Below, piece by piece: positions 9,690 to 17,802 of a DNA stretch of 64,000 bases. Within the stretch, counting starts at the first letter, position 1, and each line of letters begins with the position of its first letter. Under the pieces are notes generated by a model that worked only from the letters and a program-made list of their open reading frames with translations, had not been told where the DNA came from and made no database searches. Source of the DNA: Geminicoccaceae bacterium (lineage in GTDB: Bacteria; Pseudomonadota; Alphaproteobacteria; Geminicoccales; Geminicoccaceae); the NCBI GenBank assembly GCA_028279345.1, contig JANQNY010000077.1, positions 124,001 through 188,000 on the forward strand. Reading direction: 5' to 3'. A program made the position numbers and the translations under genes.

Positions 9690-10418
9690 ATGCCGGACAT
9701 CGCCACTTCCGAGAGCGCGCGCGGTCGGGAAACCGGTGAGACGGCCGCACGCACGGTGGCAGCGCAGCTCCGCGCCGACATCATCGGCGGGCGCCTCGAG
9801 CCGGCAGGGAAGCTGGTTCTCGACGACCTGCGGAGACACTACGGCGTGGGCACGAGCCCGCTGCGCGAGGCATTGTCATGGTTGGCGGCGGAGGGGCTGG
9901 TCCGACTCGAGAGCCAGCGCGGCTTCTGGGTCGCCTCGGTCTCCGTCGACGAAGCCGTCGACATCTATGCCCTGCGCGTGCAGCTCGAGACACATGCACT
10001 CGAACTCGCCATGCGTCACGGCGACGACCAGTGGGAGGGCGCCGCACTAGCCGCGCATCATCGCTTGGCGCGGATCGACGACGTGCGCGACAGCGACCGA
10101 GGCTTTCCGTCGGCGGAGTGGGAGCGGCGTCATCGCGTCTTCCACTTCGCGCTGCTCGCAGCGGCCGGATCCCCATGGACGCTCCATTTCCTCGATCAGC
10201 TCTACGACCAAGCGGACCGCTATCGTCGCGTAGCTGGGCTCGCCAGCGACGAGCAACGGCCGCAGCGGGCGACGCATCGGCAGCTCGTCGAACTCGTCGT
10301 CGATCGTGACCGCGACGCGGCCCTGGATTGTCTCGAAACCCATCTCCGTGAAGCTGGGGACCTCGTGCTGGACGCCCTGCGCCGGCTGGGCGTCGGCGGC
10401 GTTTCGGTTAGGGCGTAA
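9690..10418 (+). CDS. GntR family transcriptional regulator (FadR/FCD subfamily)
   Basis: DNA-binding regulator with an N-terminal winged helix-turn-helix (GTSPLREALSWLAAEGLV is the recognition region) and a C-terminal helical FCD ligand-binding domain with the spaced acidic and histidine residues of that class (YALRVQLE, FHFALLAAAGS, THRQLVE). I prefer the ATG at 9690, because the GAGGAG site is only 1 base from the ATG at 9681. It is divergent from the tctCAB run and 58 bp upstream of the ornithine-cyclodeaminase-family gene. It probably senses a catabolic intermediate of this region. Confidence 0.88.
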   Translation: MPDIATSESARGRETGETAARTVAAQLRADIIGGRLEPAGKLVLDDLRRHYGVGTSPLREALSWLAAEGLVRLESQRGFWVASVSVDEAVDIYALRVQLETHALELAMRHGDDQWEGAALAAHHRLARIDDVRDSDRGFPSAEWERRHRVFHFALLAAAGSPWTLHFLDQLYDQADRYRRVAGLASDEQRPQRATHRQLVELVVDRDRDAALDCLETHLREAGDLVLDALRRLGVGGVSVRA

Positions 10419-10475
10419 CGCCAGCTTGGCACGATATGTGCGCGCTGCACTCGGTCGAGGAGTTTTCGAAGCACC

Positions 10476-11468
10476 ATGCGCTTGCTGTCAGAAGCCGCCG
10501 TCGAAGCCTGTGCCGACCCCGCGGCCGTCATCGCGGCGACCCGGGAAGCCTTCCAGGCGATGGCGCGCGGCGAGGTGACCGTGCCGCTGCGATCGGAGAT
10601 CCACCGCACTGATCCGAAGGGGCTCGCGCTCATCATGCCCGGCCTGGCGAGCAACGCGATCCTGGGGGTCAAGCTCGTAGGACATGTCGACGCCGCCGAC
10701 GATCCCGTGCGCAAGTTCACCGCCGGCATGATGCTAGTCTGGGACGCAGCTACCCTTGAGCCCCTGGCGCTGATGGCAGCCGACAACTTCAACAACCACC
10801 GGACCGCTGCGGGCATCGCGGTGGCGACCGATGCACTCGCCCGCGCCGATGCGGGCGTGCTGGCACAGTTCGGCGTGGGCAAGATCGCCTTCGAGGCAGT
10901 TCGCTACGTAGCCCGCGTGCGGCGGCTTCGACGCGTTCACCTGTTCGGTCGACGCCCTGAGCGCGCGGCAGCGTTGGCGGATCGGTTGCGGCAGCATCCG
11001 GACCTTGCGAGCATCGAGATCGACACGACCTCATCCGCTGACGATGTGCTGCCAGCGGTAGACATCATTACGACGGTGACCAATGCGGAAGGCCCGGTGT
11101 TCGACGGCAGGCTCGCGCCCGCCGGTTGCCACATCAACCTGGCCGGCGCCAACCGGCCGACACAGCGGGAGATGGATGACACGGTCGCAACGCGCGCGTG
11201 GTTCGTGATGGATGAGCGCGAAGCCTGCCACGCCCGCGCCGGCGACATCCGCGTGCCACTGGCCTCAGGCGTTCTCCAGGTCGAGCGCGTGCTGGGTGAA
11301 CTCGGCGACGTACTCGACGGGCGCGTGCCCGGACGCCCGGACGACGCGGCAATCACGGTCTTCAAATCCCTCGGTATCGCCGCGCAGGACCTGTTTGTCG
11401 CGCGCGCCTTAATCACGCGCGCGGAGGCCATGGGCTTGGGACAGCAGTTCGATCATCGGGACGGTTGA
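10476..11468 (+). CDS. Ornithine cyclodeaminase / mu-crystallin family NAD(P)-dependent enzyme
   Basis: A 330-aa OCD/mu-crystallin protein. The family includes ornithine and lysine cyclodeaminases, alanine dehydrogenases and ketimine reductases. The family segments are present: MPGLASNAILGVKLVG, the DNFNNHRTAA motif in place of the usual RTAA, and a Rossmann region (FGVGKIAFEAV) with a changed glycine pattern. That change means cofactor use should not be assumed. The gene follows the GntR regulator and converges on the next minus-strand gene, with a 16-bp overlap of the 3' ends (11453-11468). Cyclic imine or amino-acid reduction fits a hydantoin/lactam-degrading neighbourhood, but this is inference. 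Confidence 0.82.
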   Translation: MRLLSEAAVEACADPAAVIAATREAFQAMARGEVTVPLRSEIHRTDPKGLALIMPGLASNAILGVKLVGHVDAADDPVRKFTAGMMLVWDAATLEPLALMAADNFNNHRTAAGIAVATDALARADAGVLAQFGVGKIAFEAVRYVARVRRLRRVHLFGRRPERAAALADRLRQHPDLASIEIDTTSSADDVLPAVDIITTVTNAEGPVFDGRLAPAGCHINLAGANRPTQREMDDTVATRAWFVMDEREACHARAGDIRVPLASGVLQVERVLGELGDVLDGRVPGRPDDAAITVFKSLGIAAQDLFVARALITRAEAMGLGQQFDHRDG

Positions 11469-12823
11469 TCACCGCGGGTGACGAAGCGGCCCTGCGCCTG
11501 ACCGACGGTCTCGCCTGCTTCGGCGACGACGTTGCCGCGCAGGGCCGTGAACACGGGCCAGCCCTTAAGACGGACGCCTTCGAAGGCCGAGCGACCGGGG
11601 CGCGAATGGATGTGCTCCGTCGCGACCACGCGAGAAGCCTCCGGATCGATCAGGACGAGATCACCGTCGAGGCCGGCGCGCAGCCCGCCCTTGCGGTCGG
11701 CAATGCCGAAGATGCGCGCCGGTGCCGCGCATAGAGCTTCGGCGACCCGCGAAAGTTGGATGACGCCCGAGAGCGCGAGGTCGACCACGGCCGCGGCGAC
11801 GGTGTCCAGCCCAGGTGTCCCATTGCGCGCATCCCAGGCGTCGACGCCTTCCTTCTCATGCGGGGCGTGTGGGGCGTGATCGGAGCCCACGAAATCGGCA
11901 GTCTCGTCAGCGAGCGCGCGCCTCGCGGCAGCGATGTCGTCGGCGGCACGCAACGGCGGGATGATCTGCGCCCAGGCGCCGACCCGATCGACGGCGTCCA
12001 GGGAAAGGTGCAGGTTGTGCGGACATATCTCCACGCCTATGCGCTCGGGCCCGAGTTCGGCGCGCGCCCGACGCAACAACTCCAGGCCGCGCGTGGTTGT
12101 CACTTGGCGGAAGACGAGACGAACGCCCGTCTCTCGCGCCGCCTCGATCAGCGTCGCGATGCCGAGTGCCTCAGTGATCGGTGGGCGCGCCTGCGCAATG
12201 GCGCGGCTGTCTTTGAGGCCTTGTGCACTGAGCAGGCCCGTCAGCCGATCGGTGACGGGTTGGCTGCCGGCGAGAACGCCTACGCACGCATCGAGGTCTG
12301 CTGCCACGCGCAGCACCTCGAGAAGTTTGGCGGGATCGTCGAGACGGTCTGTGCCGGCACCTTCCTGACCGTCGGCTAGGCTCGTCTCGAACGACGTAAT
12401 CCCTGTGCTCCAAATGGCCGCCATGTCGGGCTCGAGCTTGGTCGGGATGGTCGCTTGGAGGGTGTAGTCGACATAGGCGCGGCCCGCCCCCACCGCCGCC
12501 GTCGCGCGGACCCGCTCGGCGCTGTCGATCGGCGGGTTCGTGTTGGGCATGCACATCACGGTGGTCACACCGCCGATAGCCGCAGCCCGGGTGCCGCTCA
12601 CGAAGTCCTCGCGATAGGTGAAGCCGGGATCGCGCAGGTGCACATGCGCGTCGACAAACCCGGCGAAGAGCAGTCGCTCCTTGGCGTTCACCACCGTATC
12701 CGCCGCGGCACGATCCGCGCCGTCGAGCAGAGCTGCGATTCGCCCGTCATCGTCGATGAGAACGCCGCCACGTGCGGTGCCGTCCGGCGTTACGAGGTGC
12801 GCGTTGTGGACACAGAGGCTCAT
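11453..12823 (-). CDS. Dihydroorotase/allantoinase-like protein with a half-lost metal site
   Basis: A 456-aa cyclic amidohydrolase (dihydroorotase, allantoinase, hydantoinase group). The first metal motif is intact (VDAHVHLRDPG; H60, H62) and so is the final Asp (GSDHAPH). Three other ligands are changed when aligned with the intact neighbour at 14402-15832. The lysine that is carboxylated in the family is Glu146 (TSFETS instead of GYKLFL). The next histidine is lost (VLAGS instead of IHAEN). The following one is Gln (FRQVTT in place of IVHES). This leaves a possible single metal site (HxH, Glu, Asp) but no normal binuclear site. It may be a mononuclear enzyme or a non-catalytic partner subunit. 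It is the last gene of the SDR-hydrolase operon. Confidence 0.85.
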   Translation of the reverse strand: MSLCVHNAHLVTPDGTARGGVLIDDDGRIAALLDGADRAAADTVVNAKERLLFAGFVDAHVHLRDPGFTYREDFVSGTRAAAIGGVTTVMCMPNTNPPIDSAERVRATAAVGAGRAYVDYTLQATIPTKLEPDMAAIWSTGITSFETSLADGQEGAGTDRLDDPAKLLEVLRVAADLDACVGVLAGSQPVTDRLTGLLSAQGLKDSRAIAQARPPITEALGIATLIEAARETGVRLVFRQVTTTRGLELLRRARAELGPERIGVEICPHNLHLSLDAVDRVGAWAQIIPPLRAADDIAAARRALADETADFVGSDHAPHAPHEKEGVDAWDARNGTPGLDTVAAAVVDLALSGVIQLSRVAEALCAAPARIFGIADRKGGLRAGLDGDLVLIDPEASRVVATEHIHSRPGRSAFEGVRLKGWPVFTALRGNVVAEAGETVGQAQGRFVTRGDQPSR

Positions 12824-12926
12824 GTCTCGACCACGTTCGTTGCCATCTCACAGCGATGAGCACGAAGCGTGCCGGCTAGCCGCATCAGTACGGAACGAAG
12901 CGGACCTCGGCGCCTGCGCACAGTCG

Positions 12927-14372
12927 TCAGCTGCAGCCGCAGACATCTTGGTAGAACGCCGCGACTGCCGGTTCGATCTTGGGCCATGCTGCAGCGAAGG
13001 GGCTGAACTCCGGTCGTGCCGCCCGGTAGGCGGTTCGCAGCTCGTCCTCGATTGCGGGGAGGTCGACGCCCGTCGTTGCACCCTCCTTGACCACGGTTCG
13101 CCCGCTGACCAGCAGCTCGACGATCATCTCCTTACGCGCACGCGCGAGCACCAGGGCCCGAGCGCAGACCGGCATGACCCGGTCGCGATCGAGCGCGTCG
13201 AGATCAAGCACGAGGAGATCAGCCGGCATCCCTTCGGCAAGTACGCCACCCTCGATTGCTCCAATCGTGCGGCGCCCGTTGACCGCAGCGGCAAGAAGGC
13301 ACTGTTGAGCCGTCAACGCTCGCTCGAACGAGACGCCGGCGTGCAGGTGGTGGGCGAGGCGGGTCTCGCGTAGCGCGTCATCGTCGTCGTCGACGGCCGC
13401 GCCATCGACGCCGATCGCAATCCGCACCCCTTGGCGGAGCATCTCGCCGACGGGTGCGACGCCGGATCTGAGGACGAGGTTGGATGATGCGTTGGCGACG
13501 ATCGTGGCGCCCGCAGCTGCGATCATCTCAAGTTCGTCCGGCCGGACCCAAACGCAATGCGCCAGTGTGAGGCGCTCCGAGAGGAGGCCGATGTCGGCCA
13601 AGTAGCGGACTATTCCTTCGGGAAAGGCTTGGTCTGCCCATGTCCGCTGGAGGCGGGTTTCCAAGAGATGCATGTGCACGCGGCGGCCAGAGCGTTCGGA
13701 GGCCTCAGCGATCGCCTCCAGTAGCGGCCGGGAGCACCACTGGGGTCCGGCAGGGCCGTATTGAACGTCGACACGCGTGTCACGAAGCGCCGCCGCGACT
13801 GCGTCCACGGCAGCGACCTGCGATCTAGGCCCAGGCATCGGCGTGTCGAACATCCGGGCCGCCAGTTCGCGTGCCTTCGGATCGTCGATCGCGGCGATGG
13901 TGGGCGCATGGTCACCGTAGACCAGCGGGTTCTGGTCCTTCAGGCCAATCGCGAGGCCAAGATGGATGCCGACGTCGTCCGCGGCGCGCGCGACGTGCTT
14001 GGCCTCATCCGGCAGACTCGTCAGGCCCATGGGCCTCACGAGGTGGACGAGTTCGCCCGCGGCCCCGCCACGCGCGGCACGGCCGAGCGCTGCGGCCGCG
14101 GCCAGGTAAGGATCGACCGGAGGCATGACGGCGAGCGACAGAAGCCAAGTTTCGAGCGGCTTGCCGGCCCCACCGAACGTGACGGCGGAAAGCGGCCGCG
14201 CGTGATCGTGGGCATTGATCGGCGCCGGCATGGCGAGCAGGCGGCGCCCGGTGATGGGTCCCGGATGCGCACGGATCTTCGCAATGCGCCCGCCCTGCAT
14301 CTCGACCTCGCAAGGACCGATGGGCTCGAAATCCGGCCCGGCCAGGGCGTCCGCAAGCTCTAGGGTTCGCAT
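12927..14372 (-). CDS. Amidohydrolase (cytosine deaminase / chlorohydrolase-like)
   Basis: A 481-aa amidohydrolase of the ATZ/TRZ type. Metal ligands are intact: NAHDH, HMHLLET, LAHCVW and the Asp in GVDGAAVDDDD. The HLLET and GVDG loops are typical of deaminases and ring-opening hydrolases of nitrogen heterocycles. It starts at an ATG at 14372 and follows the dihydroorotase-like gene by 29 bp, with a third hydrolase downstream, so three superfamily members are co-transcribed behind one SDR. The C-terminal 90 residues extend past the barrel and end in VCGCS, with no recognisable domain. Confidence 0.84.
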   Translation of the reverse strand: MRTLELADALAGPDFEPIGPCEVEMQGGRIAKIRAHPGPITGRRLLAMPAPINAHDHARPLSAVTFGGAGKPLETWLLSLAVMPPVDPYLAAAAALGRAARGGAAGELVHLVRPMGLTSLPDEAKHVARAADDVGIHLGLAIGLKDQNPLVYGDHAPTIAAIDDPKARELAARMFDTPMPGPRSQVAAVDAVAAALRDTRVDVQYGPAGPQWCSRPLLEAIAEASERSGRRVHMHLLETRLQRTWADQAFPEGIVRYLADIGLLSERLTLAHCVWVRPDELEMIAAAGATIVANASSNLVLRSGVAPVGEMLRQGVRIAIGVDGAAVDDDDDALRETRLAHHLHAGVSFERALTAQQCLLAAAVNGRRTIGAIEGGVLAEGMPADLLVLDLDALDRDRVMPVCARALVLARARKEMIVELLVSGRTVVKEGATTGVDLPAIEDELRTAYRAARPEFSPFAAAWPKIEPAVAAFYQDVCGCS

Positions 14373-14401
14373 GCGAACTCCAGTTCCGGCCTCAGCCTAG
14401 C

Positions 14402-15832
14402 CTACCAGGGCACAGCGTCCGGCTGCAGGATCGCGCGGGTTGTCGTAGCGACGTTGCGCGGTGCGGCTGGCGGCATGTGTGGGCGCACGATCCGGCCCCA
14501 CCCGGGGTCGCCGACGGCGTTCCCATCTAGGGCCACCGTCCGACCGCGGACAAGTGTCCGCACCGGTACACCGGTCACCTCCATGCCCGCGTAAGGGAAG
14601 GACTTGCCGCGCGAGTGCAGGTGGTCAGCCGACAGTGTGTTCTGGCGGGCCACGTCGACGAACACGAGATCTGCGTCGGCGCCTGTTTGGATAACGCCCT
14701 TGGTGCCGTAGAGCCCAAAGGCGCGGGCGGGCGCAGCACTCATGATCCGCACCAGAGCGGGCAGATCGAGGCGTTCGTTGGCCACTGCGGTGAGCATCAA
14801 GGAGAGCGATGTCTCGACCCCGACCATCCCACAGGCAACGTCCCAGATCCGCTCGCCCTGCTTCTCCTCGACGGCGTGCGGTGCGTGGTCGGTCGAGACC
14901 ATGTCGACCGTGCCGTCGATAAGAGCCCGCCACAAGGGTTCTTGGTGGCTCGCCTGCCGCACCGGCGGGTTCATCCGCAGCATCTGGCCATCTGGCCCAG
15001 TCGTCATCTCTGCCGACAGATAGAGGTATTGCGGCAGCGTCTCGACCGTCATGTCGACGCCGCGTTCCTTAAAAAAGCGGATGTAGGGCAGGCTTCCTGC
15101 GCAGCTCTCGTGCACGATGTGGATGCGGGCGCCCGTCCACTCGGCAAGCACCGCGGAACGGCACAGCGCCTCGATGGCGACAACGTCGGTGCGCGCGGCG
15201 AGGTGAGCGAGCGGATCGTGGCGCCCCGCCGCCAGCATCCGGTTCTGTCGCCAGAACAGGATCGGCGAATTCTCCGCGTGGATCGAACAGCGCAAGCCGA
15301 GGGCGGCAATCGTCTCGAACCCCTCGAGCACCGCACCATCGTTCGGGCAGGGCAAATCCCCGGTCGTGTTGCCCAAGAAGAGCTTGTAGCCGCACACGCC
15401 GGCCGCCGCGAGCGGCTCCAAACTGCTCAGATTGTGCTCGCCGAGCAGCCCGTAGATCCCGAAGTCGACCAGCGACTTGGTTTGCGCGAGCGACCGCTTC
15501 AGCTCGAAATGCTCAACCGTGTCGACGGGCGGGTCCGTATTGGGCATTTCGAAGACGGTGGTGACGCCACCGGCTGCCGCTGCCCGTGAGCCGGTTTCCC
15601 AGTCCTCCTTGTGCGTAAGGCCCGGCTCGCGGAAGTGAACATGGACGTCGATCACGCCAGGGAGGATGTGAAGCCCGGTTGCGTCAATCGTCTCGCGGGC
15701 CTCCGGCATGACATCAGGAGCGCCGACGGCGGCGATGCGGCCGCCGTCGATCGCGACCGCCGCCTGGGTGGTGCTCCCCTCGCCAACCACCGTGCCGCCA
15801 AGTACAACCGTGTCTACGACGCGTTTGGTCAA
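14402..15832 (-). CDS. Dihydroorotase / hydantoinase-type cyclic amidohydrolase, intact metal site
   Basis: A 476-aa cyclic amidohydrolase with the complete binuclear site: HVHFREPG, carboxylatable lysine in GYKLFLG, SIHAEN, IVHES and STDHAPH. It should hydrolyse a cyclic amide or ureide such as a hydantoin, dihydropyrimidine or allantoin. I choose a TTG start at 15832, preceded by GGAGAGAGAAG; the open frame continues upstream, but that part runs into the SDR gene. It lies 55 bp after the SDR and 29 bp before the next amidohydrolase. Its degenerate relative is two genes downstream in the same operon, suggesting paired roles. Confidence 0.88.
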   Translation of the reverse strand: MTKRVVDTVVLGGTVVGEGSTTQAAVAIDGGRIAAVGAPDVMPEARETIDATGLHILPGVIDVHVHFREPGLTHKEDWETGSRAAAAGGVTTVFEMPNTDPPVDTVEHFELKRSLAQTKSLVDFGIYGLLGEHNLSSLEPLAAAGVCGYKLFLGNTTGDLPCPNDGAVLEGFETIAALGLRCSIHAENSPILFWRQNRMLAAGRHDPLAHLAARTDVVAIEALCRSAVLAEWTGARIHIVHESCAGSLPYIRFFKERGVDMTVETLPQYLYLSAEMTTGPDGQMLRMNPPVRQASHQEPLWRALIDGTVDMVSTDHAPHAVEEKQGERIWDVACGMVGVETSLSLMLTAVANERLDLPALVRIMSAAPARAFGLYGTKGVIQTGADADLVFVDVARQNTLSADHLHSRGKSFPYAGMEVTGVPVRTLVRGRTVALDGNAVGDPGWGRIVRPHMPPAAPRNVATTTRAILQPDAVPW

Positions 15833-15887
15833 CGTCTTCTCTCTCCGCGCTTGTCGGCCAGCCGACTTCCGCTCGCTGTCGTCGCGG

Positions 15888-16679
15888 TCACAGCGCCGCC
15901 CAGCCTCCGTCCACGGGGAGATCGACACCGGTGATCTGCCGCGCTCGCGGACTTGCCAGGAAGACGCACGCAGCCGCCACGTCCTCGCCTGTGCTAATCC
16001 GCCCGAGCGCATAGTCGGCCGCGTGCCGCGCGACGGCGTCGTCCTCCGTGATGTTGAGGCGTCGCGCCATCTCGGGGATGACCTTCGTGCGGAAGCGTGG
16101 CCCGTCGACCATGCCCGGGGCCACGTTGTTCACGTTGATGCCGTGGGGGCCGAGTTCGAGCGCGAAGCTCTTGGTGATCCCGCGAAGGCCCCACTTCGAC
16201 GCCGAATAGGCCAGTCGCCCGGCACGCCCACGCATGCCGAACGTGCCGCCGACATTGACGATGCTGCCTGCGCCGCGGCGGCTCATTCCTGGAGCGACGG
16301 CGCGGATAGCATTGAACACACCACCCATGTTGAGCGAGACGATCTCGTCGAATTCCTCGGGCGTCGTCTCCGCGCCGGTCTTGCCGATCGGCCCCGACCC
16401 GCCCGCAATGTTGACCAGTACGTCGAGACCATCGAACCGGCGCTCGGCAGCCTCGACCGCGCGCACGACCATGTCCGCCTGCCGCAGATCGCAAGCGACC
16501 ACCAACACCTCAGTGCCGCCTGCCTGGATCTCGTGCGCCACTTCGTCGAGCGCAGCGGTATCGCGGGCCGCGAGGACAAGCGCGCACTCCTCCGCCGCGA
16601 AGGCACGGGTGATCGCGGCGCCCATGCCCTTGGCGGCGCCGGTAATGAAGGCGACCTTGCCCGCGAGCGCGAGGTCCAT
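15888..16679 (-). CDS. Short-chain dehydrogenase/reductase (SDR)
   Basis: A classical-length SDR (263 aa). The NAD(P) motif TGAAKGMG is present, with NIAGG, the Tyr-Lys pair in YSASK and the C-terminal GVDLPVDGGW. The residue 13 positions before the catalytic Tyr, normally Ser, is Gly (VGGTFG), with Thr next to it, so the catalytic triad is altered. It heads the minus-strand operon of three amidohydrolases and is divergent from the LysR gene 169 bp away, which probably regulates it. The substrate is unknown. Confidence 0.88.
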   Translation of the reverse strand: MDLALAGKVAFITGAAKGMGAAITRAFAAEECALVLAARDTAALDEVAHEIQAGGTEVLVVACDLRQADMVVRAVEAAERRFDGLDVLVNIAGGSGPIGKTGAETTPEEFDEIVSLNMGGVFNAIRAVAPGMSRRGAGSIVNVGGTFGMRGRAGRLAYSASKWGLRGITKSFALELGPHGINVNNVAPGMVDGPRFRTKVIPEMARRLNITEDDAVARHAADYALGRISTGEDVAAACVFLASPRARQITGVDLPVDGGWAAL

Positions 16680-16749
16680 AGGAGCGTTCCGTCTGCCGGT
16701 TTGTCTGACGCCACGTCACGGTAGAAACTCACACCGTTGCCGTCCATGC

Positions 16750-16782
16750 CCGTTTCCGGCTCATAGTGGTGTCCGTTTGCGG
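16750..16782. promoter_or_regulatory. Direct repeat CCGTTTNCGG in the SDR/LysR divergent promoter region
   Basis: Two copies, CCGTTTCCGG (16750-16759) and CCGTTTGCGG (16773-16782), are spaced 23 bp start to start, about two helical turns. They lie between the divergent SDR and LysR genes, where LysR regulators normally bind. They are not a clear T-N11-A LysR box, so this is a weak candidate. Confidence 0.3.
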
Positions 16783-16848
16783 GCGCGTTCCGCGCATTCG
16801 TTCAGCGGATGTTGATAGTCGGGACCTTGGGCTAGGAGGGCGTGGACC

Positions 16849-17766
16849 TTGAAGCATCTTCGCCAGCTGCGCTTCGTCGACGAGATCGCGCGTGCGTCGT
16901 CGATCCGCAAGGCGGCCGAAACGCTAGGCATTGCTCCATCTGCGCTCAACCGTCGCCTCAAGGACATCGAGGACGACATGCGGACGCCGCTCTTCGAGCG
17001 GCTGCCGCGCGGGGTTCGGCTCAACGCGGCGGGCGAACTGCTCATCCGCCACGTGCGCCGGCAGCTGGCCGAGTTCGAGCAGGTACGCAACGACATCGCC
17101 GACCTCGAAGGCATGCGCCGCGGTAAAGTGTCGATCGCGTGCAGCCAGGCCCCGGCGGAAGGCTTGGTGATGGCGGAAATCGGCAGATATCGCGACGCCT
17201 ACCCGGCAGTGCGTTTTCATGTCTCCGTTATGGACCACGCTGCCGCACTCAGGGCGCTGGAAGCCTACGAGACCGACCTTCTTTTGACCCTCAATCAACA
17301 TCCGGCGCCGTCCTTGCGCCCGCTCGTGGTGGTCGACCAGCCGCTCATGGCCGTGATGGCCGCGGACCACCCACTGGCGGCGCGATCCGTCCTGCGCTTG
17401 CGGGACCTTGTGGCGTATCCGCTTGCGCTGCCTGGTCGGGGATTTACGGGGAGGGAGATCCTGGACGAGGCGGCGGCACGCATGCGCATGGAGCTCACGC
17501 CGGTGTTCGAGGCGAACTCATTCGATCTGCTGATAGCGTTCGTGCGTGGGGCGCCCGCTGTCACCTTCCAATTCCAGGTCGGCACGGAGCCCCTTGCCCT
17601 CGACGAGACACTCGCGGTTCGCCAGATCGACAGCCGGGATGTCAAGCCGGTGGCACTCGTGCTCGCGCAGCTCCTAGGGCGCACCGTGTCCGTCGCGACC
17701 GCCAAGTTTGCCGAGCAGCTGTCGCGGCGTCTCAACGAATTGGCCGACACGGGGCCAGCCAACTGA
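16849..17766 (+). CDS. LysR family transcriptional regulator
   Basis: A 305-aa LysR-type regulator. The N-terminal winged helix spans about residues 1-60 (RQLRFVDEIARASSIRKAAE, then the recognition helix SALNRRLKDIEDDM), followed by a periplasmic-binding-protein-like effector domain. The start is TTG at 16849, with an AGGAGG site 9 bases upstream; no in-frame ATG fits better. It is divergent from the SDR-amidohydrolase operon and convergent with the amidohydrolase at 17803-19275. It likely activates the divergent operon in response to a pathway intermediate. Confidence 0.9.
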   Translation: MKHLRQLRFVDEIARASSIRKAAETLGIAPSALNRRLKDIEDDMRTPLFERLPRGVRLNAAGELLIRHVRRQLAEFEQVRNDIADLEGMRRGKVSIACSQAPAEGLVMAEIGRYRDAYPAVRFHVSVMDHAAALRALEAYETDLLLTLNQHPAPSLRPLVVVDQPLMAVMAADHPLAARSVLRLRDLVAYPLALPGRGFTGREILDEAAARMRMELTPVFEANSFDLLIAFVRGAPAVTFQFQVGTEPLALDETLAVRQIDSRDVKPVALVLAQLLGRTVSVATAKFAEQLSRRLNELADTGPAN

Positions 17767-17802
17767 GCCAGGACGGGTCCCGCGACCGGCAGTTCCCTTG
17801 GT

